From assembly GCA_012729725.1 (NCBI GenBank), contig JAAYCO010000076.1, positions 1 to 36,995 of the forward strand: a stretch of 36,995 nucleotides of DNA. Reading direction: 5' to 3'. The DNA comes from Planctomycetota bacterium (lineage in GTDB: Bacteria; Planctomycetota; Phycisphaerae; SM23-33). Below are positions 8,071 to 16,485 of the stretch, piece after piece. The translations under genes and the position numbers were made by a program. Below the pieces are notes generated by a model that had not been told where the DNA came from, did no database searches, and was given only the letters and a program-made list of their open reading frames with translations. Each line of letters opens with the position of its first letter. Position 1 is the stretch's first letter.

Positions 8071-8918
8071 ATTCCGCTTGAGGCATAGGCCCTTGCAGGA
8101 TCCACCTTGGCCAGCACGGCAAGCGTCACCTTGCTTGCGCCTGCCTTGAGCAGGGTTCGTGATGCCTCGTCGGCTGTCGCGCCGGTGGTTGTTACATCAT
8201 CCACCAGCACAATGCTTGCGCCGGCGATTGTTGATTTCCCGCGGACTGCAAACGCGCCTTTGACGTTGGTCAGCCGGCGCGTTCGAGGCAGGCGCGCCTG
8301 CTGCGCCGTGTGGCGAATGCGAACAAGCTCATGTCCCAGTGGAAGCTTCAGGCCGGCGGCGATCGACGCCGAAAGTCGCCTTGCAAGATCCTCTCCGCGG
8401 CTCAGCCGCCGCCGCCAGTGCATCGGCGCGGGCATGATCAAATCGAAAAACTCGTTGGGCAGCCTTGCCGCAATCGCCTCTGTTAGCATAGCCGCCAGGC
8501 GATCAAGCATCCGTTCCTGCCTGTAGAACTTGCACGCCCTGATGAGCGCTCCAAGCGGGCCTGCGTAGGGCCCAAGCCTGACAACCTGTTCGAAGCACGG
8601 CAGCGGCTGGGGGCATGAAACACATCCGTCCATTCTGGCGGGAACCATCTCGCCCAGCGTGCTGCCGCACCGCGGACACCACGGCTTGGAAACCTCCCCA
8701 AGCAGCCTGGTCCAGCATTCAGGGCACAGTTGATCGCCCGCCTCGCACCGGCTTTCACAGATGGCGCAAACGCTGGGCAATAGCAGGTCCACGACGTGCA
8801 GAGCGCATGTCCTGCCTATCCTGCCGGCCGCCCTGGCCGCCGATGCTATGGCGCTGACGCGAATCGCAGCTTCTCCCTGTTGATGAAGTAGTGGCACGTG
8901 ATGATTCTGGTCTGCCAC
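8067..8918 (-). CDS. comF: ComF-family amidophosphoribosyltransferase-like protein
   Basis: Up to 283 residues. The N-terminal part is a cysteine-rich zinc ribbon with CAIC (51-54), CPEC (65-68), CPRC (81-84) and Cys99/Cys102. The C-terminal part is a type I phosphoribosyltransferase domain with the PRPP-binding signature [13 protein letters not shown] (about 236-248). ComF proteins support DNA uptake in naturally competent bacteria, but many homologues have no proved role. The start is uncertain. The GTG at 8918 lies 73 bases inside the upstream HEAT-repeat gene. A GTG at 8792 would give 241 residues, nearer the family size. Cotranscription with the upstream gene is likely. The stop shares bases with the fhs stop. 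Confidence 0.85.
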
Positions 8919-10837
8919 AAGCGAAGACCATGCGACGCCCAGTCATCGATTTGTGGCAGGTCCGGCACGCAGGCCGCGAGAATCTCGTGTGTCGAGGCGT
9001 TATGAAGCAGCCACGTCACGTCATTCGGCGTGCTCTGGGCGTCGCCAAGAATCCAGTCCAGCGCCCACATATCGCCGGCAAGGCAAAGCGATGTGACCAC
9101 ACGACGAACCGGAAAGGCCCCCTGTGTGAGCAGTTCGCGAACCGCCTGGCCTTTGCTGCCGTCAAGGATGTGCAAGGCGCAGGTCAGGGTGTGATAGTCC
9201 CTCAAGCCGGGCCTGATGCCGATTTCGCCGCCGGTCAGCCGATTCTGTATCCGCTCAATCGCTCTTGTTGAATCGCGCCGCCCCGATATGGCGATCAGCA
9301 TTGCGCCTGCGTGACGCGCCTCTGGCGAATAAACCCTCGGCGCCGGGCCAGATGCGCTCGCTCGCGGATTCTGGGCCGGCGGCAGCAGGCTCATGCCCAG
9401 ATCAAGCGCTTCGCTTTGCCCTGAGATGCCGATGTGCCAGGCGACGTAATCGGCGGATAGCGAAGTTCCCCGCTGCAGGGCCGCGTGGACTGCCCAGGCC
9501 GATGATCGTCTGTCGGTGGAATTCACAACCAGGTCATCGCCCACTTGCACGGGTTTAATGAATGTGCCGGTCGGCTCGGCCAGCCAGTAAGCAACGGCTG
9601 CTGCTGCACTGACCAGCGACATCTGAACCCTGTGCTGTCGTGGCGGATCATTCAGCGACCATGACCTCAGCAGATCCAGACACGCCTGGCGCGTTGGAGC
9701 GCCGGGCGGCTGGGGAATGCGGATCTGTTTTCCCAACAGCCTCAAGGCGGGCACAAACACCAGCGAGTGATCGGGAGGGGAGAGGGTTTGGCAGATGTCA
9801 TACACCTCGCGCAGAACAGGCAAAGACAAATCCTCTGCAGCCTGCATGGCGGCAATGACATGCGATTGCAGCAGATCCTCCTGCGGATTGACCGCCTGCC
9901 TCAACACCTGGCGGATAGTCAGTTCCGCCTGCCGAAGCCCAAGCTTTCCCGCTGCCGACAGCGCGGACGGTGGCGGCAGGGCCTCATTGCGGCGCGCGTC
10001 GGCAAGAACCCCAAGAACAAGATCGCCTGCCTGCTCGTCGCCGCACAGAAGCAGCGTGTTGATGCTCCTGTCGAAACCGTCAATGTCGCCTGCCCGCCAT
10101 TGTCGCCATGCCTCAGAGGCCGCGTGCTTGCCTGCCGATGGCCAGTGCAGAAGCATCAACGCATGCAGGCATGCGCTGCGAGCGGGGGGGTTCTCCTCGT
10201 GTTGAAGCATGGCCGCCAGCGCGAGTATGGATTCTTTGTTCCCGCCAAGCCCCGCCGACAAAGCCGCCTCCGCGCGAACGTCGGCGTTTGTGTCGTTAAG
10301 CAGTGCGTTCAAGGTGGCGCTGTCCCCAAGCCTTGCCGCAAGCAGCGCCGCCGACTTGCGAACCTGCACCCCGCCGTCGGTCGCCGCTGCCATGAGGGCG
10401 AGCCGCACGTATTTATTGTCCCTGCCGCCTCGAACGATGTCATGAACGAAAAGCCGACGAGATGCGCCGGCGGCGGGGGAGGAGGTGTTCAGCGCCACCC
10501 AGTGCATGCGATCCAGGATTGCAGTGTCGTCGCCGGGATCGTACTGATTAATCGCCCGAAGTATGGCCGCCGCCCCAGCGAACCGCAGATCATTATCATC
10601 ATGGTGCAGGGCATGCTTGAGAGCGTCAACAACCTGCCGGCGCCGCGCCGCCAGTTCGCAGCCTTCGTCAATTGCCGCCGCACGCACGCTTGCATCCGCG
10701 CTCGCAAGCTTGTTGAGCAACATGCGAGCCTGGATGTGAGGAAGCATCGCTAACGCCGCCAGCATCCCAACCACACATGCCAACGCGGCAATAGACACCC
10801 GCAGCCGCCAGGAATGCTGTTTTCGCTTGACGCACAT
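8846..10837 (-). CDS. Anchored HEAT-repeat protein
   Basis: 663 residues. A single hydrophobic helix at about 14-33 follows a basic start (CVKRKQHSWRLR), so the protein is probably anchored in the inner membrane with its body outside the cytoplasm. Most of the rest is helical pairs typical of HEAT or armadillo repeats, for example VRAAAIDEGCELAARR, VRKSAALLAARLGD and VRAEAALSAGLGG in about the first 200 residues. Such repeats form a protein-binding solenoid. No catalytic motif is seen. It lies between the hypF-like gene (96-bp gap) and comF (overlap) on the same strand. The partner and role are unknown. Confidence 0.75.
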   Translation of the reverse strand: MCVKRKQHSWRLRVSIAALACVVGMLAALAMLPHIQARMLLNKLASADASVRAAAIDEGCELAARRRQVVDALKHALHHDDNDLRFAGAAAILRAINQYDPGDDTAILDRMHWVALNTSSPAAGASRRLFVHDIVRGGRDNKYVRLALMAAATDGGVQVRKSAALLAARLGDSATLNALLNDTNADVRAEAALSAGLGGNKESILALAAMLQHEENPPARSACLHALMLLHWPSAGKHAASEAWRQWRAGDIDGFDRSINTLLLCGDEQAGDLVLGVLADARRNEALPPPSALSAAGKLGLRQAELTIRQVLRQAVNPQEDLLQSHVIAAMQAAEDLSLPVLREVYDICQTLSPPDHSLVFVPALRLLGKQIRIPQPPGAPTRQACLDLLRSWSLNDPPRQHRVQMSLVSAAAAVAYWLAEPTGTFIKPVQVGDDLVVNSTDRRSSAWAVHAALQRGTSLSADYVAWHIGISGQSEALDLGMSLLPPAQNPRASASGPAPRVYSPEARHAGAMLIAISGRRDSTRAIERIQNRLTGGEIGIRPGLRDYHTLTCALHILDGSKGQAVRELLTQGAFPVRRVVTSLCLAGDMWALDWILGDAQSTPNDVTWLLHNASTHEILAACVPDLPQIDDWASHGLRLWQTRIITCHYFINREKLRFASAP

Positions 10838-10933
10838 GTGTGACAGTCTACTAAAGACCGGCCCGTCAAAGAAGTCTGCACATGCCGGCGAAAGACGCCA
10901 ACTGGTCGCGGGCGGGTTCTGTGAATCGCCGGC

Positions 10934-13351
10934 TCATCTGCCCGCTCTCGATGCGGCCACCACCGCCTGCCCGACGGCGACCCCGCCGTCGCCGCAGGGC
11001 ACAACCTTGTGCAGCAGGACGTTGAGGTTTTGTTCGCGGAGCTCCTGCGTCAATTTCCAGGCCAGATACACGTTCGTGAAGCTGCCTCCGCTGATGACGA
11101 CGGTATTGATGCCGGTGGAATGGCAGGCTTTGATTGCCGCTTCCGCCAGGAAACGCGCAACGGTATTGTGGAATTTCGCAGCCACGTGCGACGGGGAGAC
11201 GGCGCTGGCAAGATCGCCTACGATCGCTTCCATCATGGGCCGCGGGTCCATCACGAACGGCCGCTCGTTTGAGATGCTGTAGCTATAGACGTCGCGGACG
11301 CCGTCGGCGGCTATGGCTTGAAGCTTGAGCATCGCCTCGTCCGGATAGGTGTTGGCCACGGCCAGGCCGCAGAGCCACGCTGCCGCGTCAAACAGCCTGC
11401 CCAACGCGCTGGACATCATGCAGTGCGAACCAAGCTCCAGCATTTCCATTGCACCGGTGAGGCTTGTGGCCGCGATTTTCAGCGGGCGAGCCCTGATGTG
11501 ATCGATGCACGGCGGTCCAAACGATTCATGCAGAATGCCGACGGCGGATCGCCAGATTTCGCGCATGGCTGCCATGCCGCCGGGCAAGGTTGTGTACCGC
11601 AGGTGGCCCAGCCGCTCGAAGCCGCAGGAATCAACGCGCAGGATCTCTGCGCCCCATTGATGCCCGTCGTCGCCTTTGCCGCCGTTGTCACAGACAATCG
11701 CCACTGCCGGGCCGGCGTCTGCGTTGTCGGCAAGGCACGATACCGCATGTGCGTGGTGGTGCTGCACCCGCACAAGCGATGCGCCCGACCTGCCAACCAC
11801 CTCGCCCCTCCACCTTCGCATCGCGTATTCGGTGGACAGGTAGTCGCCGTCCAGGTCGGCTGCGACTATCCGCGGAATCTGCTCGAAGAAGTCCTCGGTT
11901 CTTCGCACGGTGGATATGAAATGCCTGTACGTTCTACCGTCGCGCAGGTCTCCGATGTGCTCGCCAAGAATGGCGTTCTTGTTGTGCAACAGGCAGAGTG
12001 CGTTGTCGGCCTCGGCGCCGACGGCCAAAACTATCGGATGCTCTGGCGCGAGCCACGGAATCTCCAGCATGGCCGGCGTTGTTCCGAGCCCGCCGCGAAT
12101 GATGGACGGATGCTGATTCTTAAGCACGGTCACAACCGCCGGTTCCATCGGCCGCTCTATCGGCAGATCATGCGTCAAAACGGCGTCCGCAACGGGGCCA
12201 AGTATCACCAGCGCCGATTCGTCATCCGTCGCCAGAGGTTCGTCGCTGTAGTTGCCCGGAGTGATGACAAGCGGCGGCGGCCAGGCTGCTGTTGATCCGC
12301 TCTTCACTTCTGCAAGACTGTCAAACAGCAGCACGTGCAGTGGCGACGCCGGCAGCATAACCCCTATGGCCGCAAGGCTTTCAGCCACGGGCGTAGCCAG
12401 TCGCACGCATCTGCCCGCCGGACGCGACAGGACGATGTGGCTGTAGAGGCTTCGTTGATTCATCGACCCGCCGAGAATCGGCAGGCGGGGCATTGTCTGC
12501 GTTGTGGCCATGATGACGATCGGCCTGTAACGCGACTGGCAGGCGGCCGCTTCTTCCGATGTGAAGTTGCAGATTCTCCTTGCTGCTGCCATATCCCGAA
12601 CCATGACGGTGAAGGGCTTGAAATCACGCCTCTTTCTGCGCCTCAGCCGGCGGACGGCGTAATCGTCGTCTGCTCGGCAGGCAAGGTAATAACCGCCTGT
12701 CGCCTTGATAGCGACTATTCGTCCGGAAGCCAGCAGCCTTGCCGCCTCGCCCAGCGCGTTGGATGTGCTGATGTCGGCGCCGCCACCATCGATCAGGCGC
12801 AGCTTCGGTCCGCATCGGCTGCACGAAATGGTTTCCTGCCCGAAGCGGCGCGAAGCGGGGTTTGTGTATTCCTTCCTGCACTCGCCGCACATGGTGAAGC
12901 CGGACATGGCCGTATCCATGCGAGAGGCCGAGATGCGGCGCATCAGGGCATATCTCGGCCCGCACTGGTTGCAGGAGATGAACGGGTAATTGTGCCGCCT
13001 GTTGGCCGGATCGTGCAGTTCCGCGACGCAATCGGCGCAGATTCCGACATCAACAAGCTCCGCCGATGCATTGCCATTCTGAAGCATGCGGAAGATGCCT
13101 GATTCTTCCTGAAGCGGTATGTCCCATTGCAGCGTCCCGGCGCCTGTGGAGTCTATCTCGTCCTGCAATCGAAGCAGCAGAGAATTGATGGCCTGTTGTG
13201 CTCCCTGAACCTCGATGATTACCTGTCTCCACTCGCAGCGGACCCATCCTTCAAGATGCAGTTCCTGCGCAAGACGGCACACCAGCGGCCGGATGTCGGA
13301 CTCCGAGCCGAATTCCGAGATAACCAATCGTTTTCTGAGATTCCTCGCCAT
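10934..13351 (-). CDS. hypF: HypF-like carbamoyltransferase with degenerate acylphosphatase domain
   Basis: 805 residues with full HypF architecture. Residues 8-90 are acylphosphatase-like. Zinc fingers carry four CxxC pairs (105/108, 127/130, 155/158, 177/180). A YrdC-type domain (about 200-390) contains AIKATGGYYLACRAD and RRRKRRDFKPF. The C-terminal Kae1-like domain has HHHAH at about 530, GGSFTN and CGDGGVAVGQ. HypF converts carbamoyl phosphate and ATP to carbamoyl adenylate and transfers the group to HypE for the cyanide ligands of [NiFe] hydrogenase. Here the VQGVGFR phosphate loop is replaced by GSESDIR and the catalytic Asn by Cys39. The C-terminal FDGTGxG segment reads CDNGGKG. No hydrogenase or other hyp gene is in the window. 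The ATG at 13351, with GGGAGGG upstream, is chosen over a GTG at 13387. Confidence 0.88.
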   Translation of the reverse strand: MARNLRKRLVISEFGSESDIRPLVCRLAQELHLEGWVRCEWRQVIIEVQGAQQAINSLLLRLQDEIDSTGAGTLQWDIPLQEESGIFRMLQNGNASAELVDVGICADCVAELHDPANRRHNYPFISCNQCGPRYALMRRISASRMDTAMSGFTMCGECRKEYTNPASRRFGQETISCSRCGPKLRLIDGGGADISTSNALGEAARLLASGRIVAIKATGGYYLACRADDDYAVRRLRRRKRRDFKPFTVMVRDMAAARRICNFTSEEAAACQSRYRPIVIMATTQTMPRLPILGGSMNQRSLYSHIVLSRPAGRCVRLATPVAESLAAIGVMLPASPLHVLLFDSLAEVKSGSTAAWPPPLVITPGNYSDEPLATDDESALVILGPVADAVLTHDLPIERPMEPAVVTVLKNQHPSIIRGGLGTTPAMLEIPWLAPEHPIVLAVGAEADNALCLLHNKNAILGEHIGDLRDGRTYRHFISTVRRTEDFFEQIPRIVAADLDGDYLSTEYAMRRWRGEVVGRSGASLVRVQHHHAHAVSCLADNADAGPAVAIVCDNGGKGDDGHQWGAEILRVDSCGFERLGHLRYTTLPGGMAAMREIWRSAVGILHESFGPPCIDHIRARPLKIAATSLTGAMEMLELGSHCMMSSALGRLFDAAAWLCGLAVANTYPDEAMLKLQAIAADGVRDVYSYSISNERPFVMDPRPMMEAIVGDLASAVSPSHVAAKFHNTVARFLAEAAIKACHSTGINTVVISGGSFTNVYLAWKLTQELREQNLNVLLHKVVPCGDGGVAVGQAVVAASRAGR

Positions 13352-13410
13352 TTGGATGCATCCCTCCCACGGTCGCCAGGTCGGCACGACTCGGTCCCCG
13401 TCAGCTTGAC

Positions 13411-13440
13411 ATTATAAAAAAACGCGGAAAGCCGATTCAA
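13411..13440 (-). promoter_or_regulatory. Promoter of the hypF-like/HEAT/comF operon
   Basis: On the minus strand, TTGAAT (13440-13435), an 18-base spacer and a perfect TATAAT (13416-13411). Initiation would be near 13404, about 50 bases before the ATG at 13351. Confidence 0.5.
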
Positions 13441-13484
13441 TAGCAGTTAGAATGCCGCCCGTAGAGCGGAACGAGGAGAACCAC

Positions 13485-14252
13485 ATGACCGACAGGCTCG
13501 AATGTCTCAAGCAGTTTGCCCTGACGCCCTCAGCGGGCAAAAGGCTCATCGCCCGTGCGATGCTCAAGCACCCCGCCGTAATGCCGGTTCTGCATAAGGG
13601 AACGCTGGTTATTGTCGCCGGCACCACTAACGGCTATGTCGCGGAGGAGGTTCTCAAGTCGCTGGGGCAGTTGGAGGGCTTTTCGCGACGTGGATTCCGC
13701 CGCGGCGTTGTTCTTGGGCCTGGAAAAGACGAAGCCAACCCGCTTTTCCCCGGCGACGTGGTTATTGTGGACGGCGTATGGCAAAAGGGTAAGCAGATAT
13801 TTGACGTGGCCCAGAAGCTCGAGTGCGGCGACGTTATTCTTAAGGGCGCCAACGCCTTTGAGCTTGAGACCGGCAGGTGCGCCGTATTGATCGGCCATCC
13901 TCAGGCAGGCACAGCCTCGGCCGCGATCGCAGCCGCTGCCGGCAGGAGAGTCGCTCTGATATGCCCAGTGGGTTTGGAGAAGCGCGTTTCCATGGGCATC
14001 GACGACATTGCCGAGCTTCTCAACAGCTCGGTTGCACAGGGGCCTCGAATGCTGGCACTGCCGGCCCGGGCTTTCTGTGAGTTGGACGCAATATCGCTTC
14101 TTAGCGGGGCGTCGGCTGAGCTTGCCGCCGGCGGCGGGATCATGGGCGCTGAAGGCAGCAGTTGGATAGCCGTTTTCGGCGGTATCGAGCAGGTGGAATC
14201 CGCCCAGAGGCAAATCGAACAGGTGATGGCCGAACCTCCATGCCAGGCATGA
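13485..14252 (+). CDS. Conserved-looking protein of unknown function
   Basis: 255 residues; ATG with GAGGAGAA 5 bases upstream. The sequence looks like a compact soluble alpha/beta enzyme. Glycine-rich turns appear in order: LVIVAGTTNGYVAEEV (about 45-60), VVLGPGKDEAN (about 84-94), GDVVIVDGVWQKG (about 99-111), VILKGANAFE (about 125-134), VLIGHPQAGT (about 145-154) and AAGGGIMGAEGSSW (about 220-233). Alternating strands and helices suggest a Rossmann-like core that binds a nucleotide or sugar phosphate. I do not recognise the family and no catalytic residue can be named. There are no membrane segments. It is divergent from the hypF-like operon and followed by a palindromic repeat, so it is probably transcribed alone. 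Confidence 0.8.
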   Translation: MTDRLECLKQFALTPSAGKRLIARAMLKHPAVMPVLHKGTLVIVAGTTNGYVAEEVLKSLGQLEGFSRRGFRRGVVLGPGKDEANPLFPGDVVIVDGVWQKGKQIFDVAQKLECGDVILKGANAFELETGRCAVLIGHPQAGTASAAIAAAAGRRVALICPVGLEKRVSMGIDDIAELLNSSVAQGPRMLALPARAFCELDAISLLSGASAELAAGGGIMGAEGSSWIAVFGGIEQVESAQRQIEQVMAEPPCQA

Positions 14253-14299
14253 TTCGTAATCACATGTAGAATGGCATATCAACCAGCTTATCGCTAAAG

Positions 14300-14382
14300 C
14301 CCCGCATGGCAATGCGGGGACCTGACTTCAGTCGCGGAGCGACACCACGCAGTTGCATTTGTCTTTTGTGCGCATCACACCC
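14300..14382 (+). repeat. REP/BIME-like palindromic repeat, copy A
   Basis: The 20-mer ccccgcatggcaatgcgggg (14300-14319) is a perfect 8-bp stem with a GGCA loop. After a 12-base spacer comes a small hairpin tcgcggagcga (14332-14342), then a gttgcatttgt-type tail ending near cacaccc. The same order recurs in copies B, C and D downstream of the next gene. Confidence 0.75.
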
Positions 14383-14430
14383 ACTCTCTCTCACTCATGA
14401 TGCTTGCATTCCGTCGGCATCTGACGCCTC

Positions 14431-14459
14431 TTTTCGGTCTGGCAGCACATTGTTAAGAT
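14431..14459 (+). promoter_or_regulatory. Weak promoter placing transcription start at the CPCC start codon
   Basis: TAAGAT at 14454-14459 (4/6) ends seven bases before the ATG at 14466. A poor -35 (TTTTCG, 14431-14436) sits 17 bases upstream. There is no Shine-Dalgarno before the ATG, so a leaderless transcript would fit. Confidence 0.3.
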
Positions 14460-14465
14460 GTTCCC

Positions 14466-15185
14466 ATGACTCTTCCGGACCCATACATAGTGGGGCATGT
14501 GGCGGCCATCGGCGCCACGATTGCCTTGGTATGCATTTCTTTGTTGCTGGTGTTAAGGAAGGCGATTGGATCCCCACCAGACGCTCTAAGAAAATGGGCG
14601 GATCGAGAGTCACTGACGCTGATTGAAGCGCGGCGGAGAGCATTCTTCCGTGGCCCGTTTATCTGGAGGCCATCGTTTCTCCAGCGGGTGTATCGAATCA
14701 GCGCAAAGTGCGAAGATGGACGCACTCTGCATGGCTATGCGGGAGTTGGCGGTTTTTTTACGGTTGGTGACAAGGTGTCGGTGGAGTGGGATCGGGAATA
14801 TTACGACTTCCCCTGTCCCTGCTGCGGTTATCTTGTGTTCGATCAACTCCCTGGCAGCAGTGACGTATGCCCCATCTGCTTTTGGGAAGATGACGTCGAA
14901 CAACTGGCGTTTCCGGATTTGAAGAATCGATCAAATATTCCGAGCCTTCGGGAAGCACAGCAGAACTTCACCAGGATCGGCGCTGTCGAAACGCGATTCA
15001 GAGAGTGTGTCTGCCAGCCGGCGGAGGCATACATTCGTGATGTTGATTGGCGTCCTTTCGATCCCTCCGTGGATCCGCACCTGAGCTGGTCAAAACAAGA
15101 GGATCATGAGCGATGGAAGCAAGTCACCGACACCAGTGAAGTGTGCTTGTACTACTGGCGGCCTGACTATTGGTTGCACGATTAG
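14466..15185 (+). CDS. Cysteine-rich CPCC-domain protein with N-terminal membrane anchor
   Basis: 239 residues. A single hydrophobic helix at about 8-30 (VAAIGATIALVCISLLLVL) is followed by a charged region. From about residue 117 the protein matches the CPCC cysteine-rich family: FPCPCCGYLVFD, then VCPICFWEDD about 20 residues later, then REAQQNFTRIG and DWRPFDPS, all hallmarks of that family. Four cysteines in two CxxC units suggest a zinc knuckle. The family's biochemical role is not established. Base composition appears lower in GC than that of neighbouring genes. The gene stands alone between palindromic repeats, one copy before and four after, which suggests an accessory cassette. No toxin-like partner lies next to it. 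Confidence 0.8.
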   Translation: MTLPDPYIVGHVAAIGATIALVCISLLLVLRKAIGSPPDALRKWADRESLTLIEARRRAFFRGPFIWRPSFLQRVYRISAKCEDGRTLHGYAGVGGFFTVGDKVSVEWDREYYDFPCPCCGYLVFDQLPGSSDVCPICFWEDDVEQLAFPDLKNRSNIPSLREAQQNFTRIGAVETRFRECVCQPAEAYIRDVDWRPFDPSVDPHLSWSKQEDHERWKQVTDTSEVCLYYWRPDYWLHD

Positions 15186-15198
15186 AACCATTCTGAAA

Positions 15199-15370
15199 GG
15201 CCCCCCGGATTAGTCTCGCAGCGAAACCGCGCCGTTGTATTTGTTCTTCGAATATCACCCATGAACCGAAATCGAGCCCATCGCCCGGAGCCCGCATGGC
15301 AATGCGGGGACCTGACTCCACGTCGCGGAGCGACACATCGCCGTTGCATTTGTTTTTGTTCTGCGATAGT
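15199..15370 (+). repeat. REP/BIME-like repeats B-prime and B (direct pair)
   Basis: B-prime (15199-15260) has a decayed main hairpin, the small hairpin tcgcagcga (15216-15224) and the tail gccgttgtatttgttcttcg. B has the main hairpin at 15291-15309 (one base shorter than copy A), the small hairpin tcgcggagcga at 15323-15333 and a ccgttgcatttgtttttgtt tail. Both read in the plus direction. Confidence 0.75.
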
Positions 15371-15554
15371 CCCGACGCGTACCAAAACAGCAAACGGCGA
15401 GGATTCGCTGCGCGATGGTTGTTAGATCCCCGCATTGCCATGCGGGGCTTTAGCGTCGCGCTGATTTCGGTTCAGGGTGTGATTCGAAGAACAAATACAA
15501 CGGCGAGGATTCGCTGCGCGATGTCTTGTTAGGTCCCCGCATTGCCATGCGGGG
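15361..15554 (-). repeat. REP/BIME-like repeats C and D (inverted pair)
   Basis: Main hairpins ccccgcattgccatgcgggg at 15428-15447 and 15535-15554 are the reverse complement of copy A. Each is followed, on the minus strand, by tcgcgcagcgaatcctcgcc and the ccgtttg/ccgttgtatttg tail. The two are 107 bp apart. They face copies B-prime and B. A 23-bp perfect inverted repeat links 15231-15253 with 15482-15504. Confidence 0.75.
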
Positions 15555-15615
15555 CTTTACGCGTTGTGCTGGTTGCGAGCCGTGGATGTAATGCGAAGGA
15601 AAACCAGGCGCAACC

Positions 15616-16485
15616 TCAGCTCTGGGCCCTTGGCAGCGGCCGGTCGGTGCGAATGCCAACAACAGCAATATCAAGCTTGTCGGCAAGCTCAAGCGTCGCA
15701 GTCTTGTCCACGATCATCGTCTTGCCGGCCTCGATCGCCAGGCATGAGCATCGGGAATTTTTCAGGTTCCTGATGGTGCTTGGGCCTATGGTCGGAACAT
15801 CAAATCTCATGTCCTGCTTGGGGCGCGCGACCTTGATGAGCGTCCATCCGCCAACGCGGCACAGCCGACCGGCGCGGCGAATCATGGCGTCAGTGCCTTC
15901 AATCGCCTCAACGGCGACTATGTCGTTTTCGTGAACGGCAATGGCCTGGCCGATATCAAGATCAGCGGAGGCCCGGGCGATACGCCAGCCGAACTCGACG
16001 TCCGACCACAGATTGCCCTTGATAGGCTTGCGCGTCATCAGACCTTCATCCGCCAGATGCTCGTCGCAATATTTGACGCATGACACCAGTTCAATTCCTT
16101 CCTGTTTAAGTTCGTCGGCCACCGCCAGCAGAATGGCGTTGTCTCGCCGGTCGTTCCGCACGCGCACGAAGAACAGCTTGGCGGTTCTTAAGTCGGGCAC
16201 GTAACGCAGAAACCTGAAAGGACTGTAAATTTCCTTCTTGCTGACAGACCCTATCATCACCGCCTGCTTGACGCCGTGACGGTGAAACAGCCTGATCCAC
16301 GAGCCGATCCGCGCAAGCCCGCACCAGGCGAACTCATCCGACATCGCCACAAGACGTTCGGACGCCAAACCCTTAAGACCCGCGACAACCAGGCGCCTGC
16401 CCGCCTTGCGCATGCCCGACGCCACGAGGAAGGGCGGCCGGCCTGCGCCGGCGATAATGCCCAGCGGCGGGGCGAGACTCGTCAT
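15616..16485 (-). CDS. lpxI: UDP-2,3-diacylglucosamine pyrophosphatase LpxI
   Basis: 289 residues of the LpxI (formerly DUF1009) family. It cleaves UDP-2,3-diacylglucosamine to lipid X and UMP in lipid A synthesis, replacing LpxH in many diderms. Family features are visible: LGIIAGAGRPPFLVA at the N-terminus; VKQAVMIGSVSK (about 72-83); a central RDNAILLAVADELKQEGIELV; and the C-terminal domain with DIGQAIAVHENDIVAVEAIEGTDAMI, KVARPKQDMRFDVPTIG and LAIEAGKTMIVDK. It starts at an ATGA overlap with the lpxD stop, so the two consecutive lipid A genes are translationally coupled. Confidence 0.93.
   Translation of the reverse strand: MTSLAPPLGIIAGAGRPPFLVASGMRKAGRRLVVAGLKGLASERLVAMSDEFAWCGLARIGSWIRLFHRHGVKQAVMIGSVSKKEIYSPFRFLRYVPDLRTAKLFFVRVRNDRRDNAILLAVADELKQEGIELVSCVKYCDEHLADEGLMTRKPIKGNLWSDVEFGWRIARASADLDIGQAIAVHENDIVAVEAIEGTDAMIRRAGRLCRVGGWTLIKVARPKQDMRFDVPTIGPSTIRNLKNSRCSCLAIEAGKTMIVDKTATLELADKLDIAVVGIRTDRPLPRAQS

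Larger units (their letters stand above)
15186..15615. other. Gene-free 430-bp stretch filled with palindromic repeats
   Basis: No gene is supported between the CPCC gene and the 3-prime end of lpxI. Copies B-prime and B (plus orientation) and C and D (minus orientation) of the palindromic repeat occupy 15199-15554. The last 60 bases before lpxI show nothing recognisable. Short frames starting MAMRGP are translations of the gcaatgcgggg palindrome and are not genes. Confidence 0.8.

Noticed and set aside
15296-15532. Short frames starting MAMRGP around the repeats
   Set aside because: They are translations of the gcaatgcgggg palindrome and its tail, recurring wherever the repeat occurs.
14300-15554. 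CRISPR-like look of regularly repeated palindromes
   Set aside because: Copies occur in both orientations, are spaced unevenly, and a gene lies between them. There are no equal-length unique spacers and no cas genes.
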